A stretch of 6,979 nt of DNA from Thermoguttaceae bacterium (GTDB lineage Bacteria > Planctomycetota > Planctomycetia > Pirellulales > Thermoguttaceae). The position numbers were made by a program, and so were the translations under genes. Positions 5,549 to 6,979 of the stretch are shown piece by piece. The stretch spans positions 1 through 6,979 of the forward strand of contig JAQVID010000162.1 of NCBI GenBank assembly GCA_028695865.1. Direction: 5' to 3'. Each line of letters begins with the position of its first letter. The stretch's first letter is position 1. The notes beneath the pieces are model-generated. The model did no database searches. It saw only the letters and a program-made list of their open reading frames with translations, and had not been told where the DNA came from.

Positions 5549-6475
5549 ATGCAAGTATACGAAGGAAATGTTTGTCCTCCGGGACCGGGCAAGATCGCTA
5601 TTGTCGTCGCCCGGTTCAACGCGACCATTACCGAACGACTTCTCGAAGGAGCTGTTCGCGTATTGCGAGAAAATTCGGTGAACGACGAAGATATTTGGGT
5701 TGTTCGCGTGCCCGGGGCGTTTGAACTGCCCACTCTGGCTCAGCGCTTGGCTCTGGACGAAAATGTTCAGGCCGTGATATGTTTGGGTTGCGTGATCAAA
5801 GGCGAAACGACGCACGATGAGCATATTAATCGGGCGGTGAGTCTTGAGCTTGCCCGAATCGGCGCGGAGAACGGAATCCCGATTATCTTTGGCCTTCTGA
5901 CCTGCAATACCGTGGAACAGGCTTTGGCCCGAAGTGGTCAGGCAGAGCAATCGCATGACAAAGTTGCCGATCCGACCGTTGGCAATAAAGGTGCAGAAGC
6001 GGCAGCCTCGGCATTGGAAATGCTTCATGTTTTGCGGCAGCTTCCCGAGCTTGAGGAAGAGCAGGAAGAGGGTATTCCTGAATCGATTATCGCCAATGCC
6101 ACTCATTATTCGCAGGGTGATTTCGATGCAGATTCGTTTGGTGACGCGGACGACTTCGACGACGAAGACGAATTCGAAGAGTTCGACGACTTTGGCGATG
6201 TCGACGACAAGCCGCAGAGCGGGCGCGAATCGAAAGACAAACGTCCTGCGCATGACGGGCGCGGCGGTTTCAGTAAAGGCAAGGGGTCGTTCGGCAAGAA
6301 ATCATTTGGCAAGGGAAAAGAACGAACTCAAGGGAAAAGCTTTTCAGGCGGCAGAAGTTCATCGGGAGACAGAAGTTCTTCGGGCGGCAGGGGTTTTTCC
6401 GGAGGGAAAAGTACCTCGGGCGGTAAAAGCGGTTTTTCCAAAGGGAAGAGTTCCGGAAAGAAATTCAAAAAGTGA
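5549..6475 (+). CDS. ribH: Lumazine synthase with long acidic-then-basic C-terminal tail
   Basis: RibH condenses 5-amino-6-ribitylaminouracil with 3,4-dihydroxy-2-butanone 4-phosphate to give lumazine, the penultimate step of riboflavin synthesis. Residues 1-165 form the enzyme domain: 'GKIAIVVARFN' (14-24) with substrate-stacking F23, 'VPGAFELP' (54-61), 'GETTHDEHIN' (85-94) with catalytic H89, and phosphate-binding R128. Immediately after R128-S-G, about 11 extra residues (within 131-143) interrupt the usual step to 'GNKG' (145-148). The family is normally about 155 residues; this protein has 308. Residues 164-220 contain no Lys or Arg, and 18 of residues 191-220 are Asp or Glu, interspersed with Phe. 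Residues 221-308 carry 25 Lys/Arg among Gly, Ser and Phe, with tandem hexapeptides. The tail is in frame, without stop, up to nusB, so a frameshift is unlikely. The enzyme assignment is firm; the tail's role is unknown to me. Confidence 0.95.
   Translation: MQVYEGNVCPPGPGKIAIVVARFNATITERLLEGAVRVLRENSVNDEDIWVVRVPGAFELPTLAQRLALDENVQAVICLGCVIKGETTHDEHINRAVSLELARIGAENGIPIIFGLLTCNTVEQALARSGQAEQSHDKVADPTVGNKGAEAAASALEMLHVLRQLPELEEEQEEGIPESIIANATHYSQGDFDADSFGDADDFDDEDEFEEFDDFGDVDDKPQSGRESKDKRPAHDGRGGFSKGKGSFGKKSFGKGKERTQGKSFSGGRSSSGDRSSSGGRGFSGGKSTSGGKSGFSKGKSSGKKFKK
6335..6424 (+). repeat. Five tandem 18-bp units encoding (K/R)-x-x-S-G-(G/D)
   Basis: Five in-frame 18-nt units encode KSFSGG, RSSSGD, RSSSGG, RGFSGG and KSTSGG (RibH residues 263-292). 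Basic residues fall exactly every six positions: 263, 269, 275, 281 and 287, with K293 starting a degenerate sixth unit. The units differ at several codon positions (AAA, AGA, AGG; TCA, TCG, TCC), so the protein pattern is kept better than the DNA. Related 'SFGK' motifs lie just upstream (residues 247-255). Confidence 0.85.
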
Positions 6476-6480
6476 TCGCG

Positions 6481-6979
6481 ATGAAGCATACTCCCAACGA
6501 CAACAAGAAATTTCGAGAACGCAGTTTTGGCCGCCAGGTCGCTCTTCAGATGATTTTTCAGGAGGAGATGAATCCGGGTGCTTCCGCCGAGTTCAGTGAT
6601 GATTTCATTCACGCTGAACTGGGACGTTTATCGGTTCAGGTTACGCCGACCACGCCGGAATCGGCTCAAGAGCTTGAAGCGATTCGCGAACAACTTGTCA
6701 ACGAGGATGTCGATTGCGGTTCGCCTATTTCGCATGAGGCGTATCAGCAGTTGGTTAAATTTGTGTGGCGATTGGTTCGAGGCACGTTGAGCCAGCGAGA
6801 CGAAATTGACGCGCTCATCAGGGACGCGTCGCGGAACTGGACGCTTGAACGCATGTCGTCCACGGACAGAAACGTGATTCGGTTGGCCGTATTCGAAATG
6901 AAAAGCGTTGGCACGCCGCGAGCTGTCGTCATTCACGAAGCACTTGAGTTGGGACAAAAATTCGGAACGGACCATTCCG
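6481..6979 (+). CDS. nusB: Transcription antitermination factor NusB (3' end outside window)
   Basis: NusB is an all-helical RNA-binding protein that works with NusE (ribosomal protein S10) on boxA RNA in rRNA antitermination. The visible 166 residues begin with a basic segment 'RERSFGRQVALQMIFQEE' (12-29), which matches the N-terminal helix of the family. The C-terminal half is typical: 'DALIRDASRNWTLERM' (110-125), 'TDRNVIRLAVFEM' (128-140), then 'TPRAVVIHEALELGQKFG' (145-162). The reading frame is still open at the window end, before the final 'FVNGVLD'-type segment. Compared with E. coli NusB (139 residues), about 30 extra residues lie in the middle. The ATG at 6481 is 5 nt after the ribH stop and has no good Shine-Dalgarno. 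An in-frame GTG at 6472 overlaps the ribH stop as GTGA, with GGAAAG (6455-6460) 11 nt upstream, and would add three residues. Either way translation is probably coupled to ribH. Confidence 0.93.
   Translation, partial: MKHTPNDNKKFRERSFGRQVALQMIFQEEMNPGASAEFSDDFIHAELGRLSVQVTPTTPESAQELEAIREQLVNEDVDCGSPISHEAYQQLVKFVWRLVRGTLSQRDEIDALIRDASRNWTLERMSSTDRNVIRLAVFEMKSVGTPRAVVIHEALELGQKFGTDHS

Noticed and set aside
5444..6253. 269-codon open frame on the minus strand across the nqrF end and ribH
   Set aside because: It spans two well-supported genes in antisense, and its composition is what the reverse complement of ribH would give.
5934..6599. Plus-strand frame overlapping the RibH tail and the nusB start, as an alternative gene or sign of a frameshift
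   Set aside because: It lacks family motifs and a ribosome binding site. The RibH frame stays open with coherent charge blocks and repeats and ends right at nusB, so the tail is read in the RibH frame.

Overview
The window holds most of an nqrABCDEF operon, encoding the Na+-translocating NADH:quinone oxidoreductase (Na+-NQR). It is followed on the same strand by ribH (lumazine synthase, riboflavin biosynthesis) and the start of nusB (transcription antitermination). All eight genes read left to right. Base composition is moderate and codon use looks uniform. I see no insertion sequence, tRNA, rRNA or CRISPR array. The organism is a bacterium. The ribH-nusB pair, a NusB with a long central insertion and the 'GETTHDEHIN' form of the lumazine synthase active site make me lean towards the Planctomycetota/PVC group, but this is an inference and not proven here.

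Layout: 1-548 is the C-terminal part of nqrA, with its start outside the window. nqrB (556-1824) follows after 7 nt. Then come nqrC (1915-2685), nqrD (2766-3389), nqrE (3452-4063) and nqrF (4273-5508), separated by spacers of 90, 80, 62 and 209 nt. These spacers carry no genes, but each contains at least one hairpin; the strongest are at 1842-1889 and 4114-4146. ribH (5549-6475) starts 40 nt after nqrF behind a very strong Shine-Dalgarno sequence, and nusB (6481 onward, or 6472 if GTG is used) is essentially abutted to it and runs off the window.

How the genes work together: NqrF takes electrons from NADH through FAD and a 2Fe-2S centre. Electrons then pass through the NqrD/NqrE intramembrane 2Fe-2S centre, the covalent FMNs of NqrC and NqrB and the riboflavin bound by NqrB to quinone, and Na+ is exported. 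Almost all diagnostic residues of this chain are present. The exception is the flavin attachment motif of NqrB, which reads SKAT instead of the usual SGAT. Na+-NQR carries several flavins, so a lumazine synthase gene directly downstream is metabolically sensible.

The most unusual feature is the RibH protein. It is 308 residues, about twice the usual length. A normal lumazine synthase domain (with an 11-residue insertion next to a phosphate-binding arginine) is followed by about 55 residues free of Lys and Arg and very acidic, then about 88 residues rich in Lys/Arg/Gly/Ser that include five tandem hexapeptide repeats. I know of no described function for such a tail.
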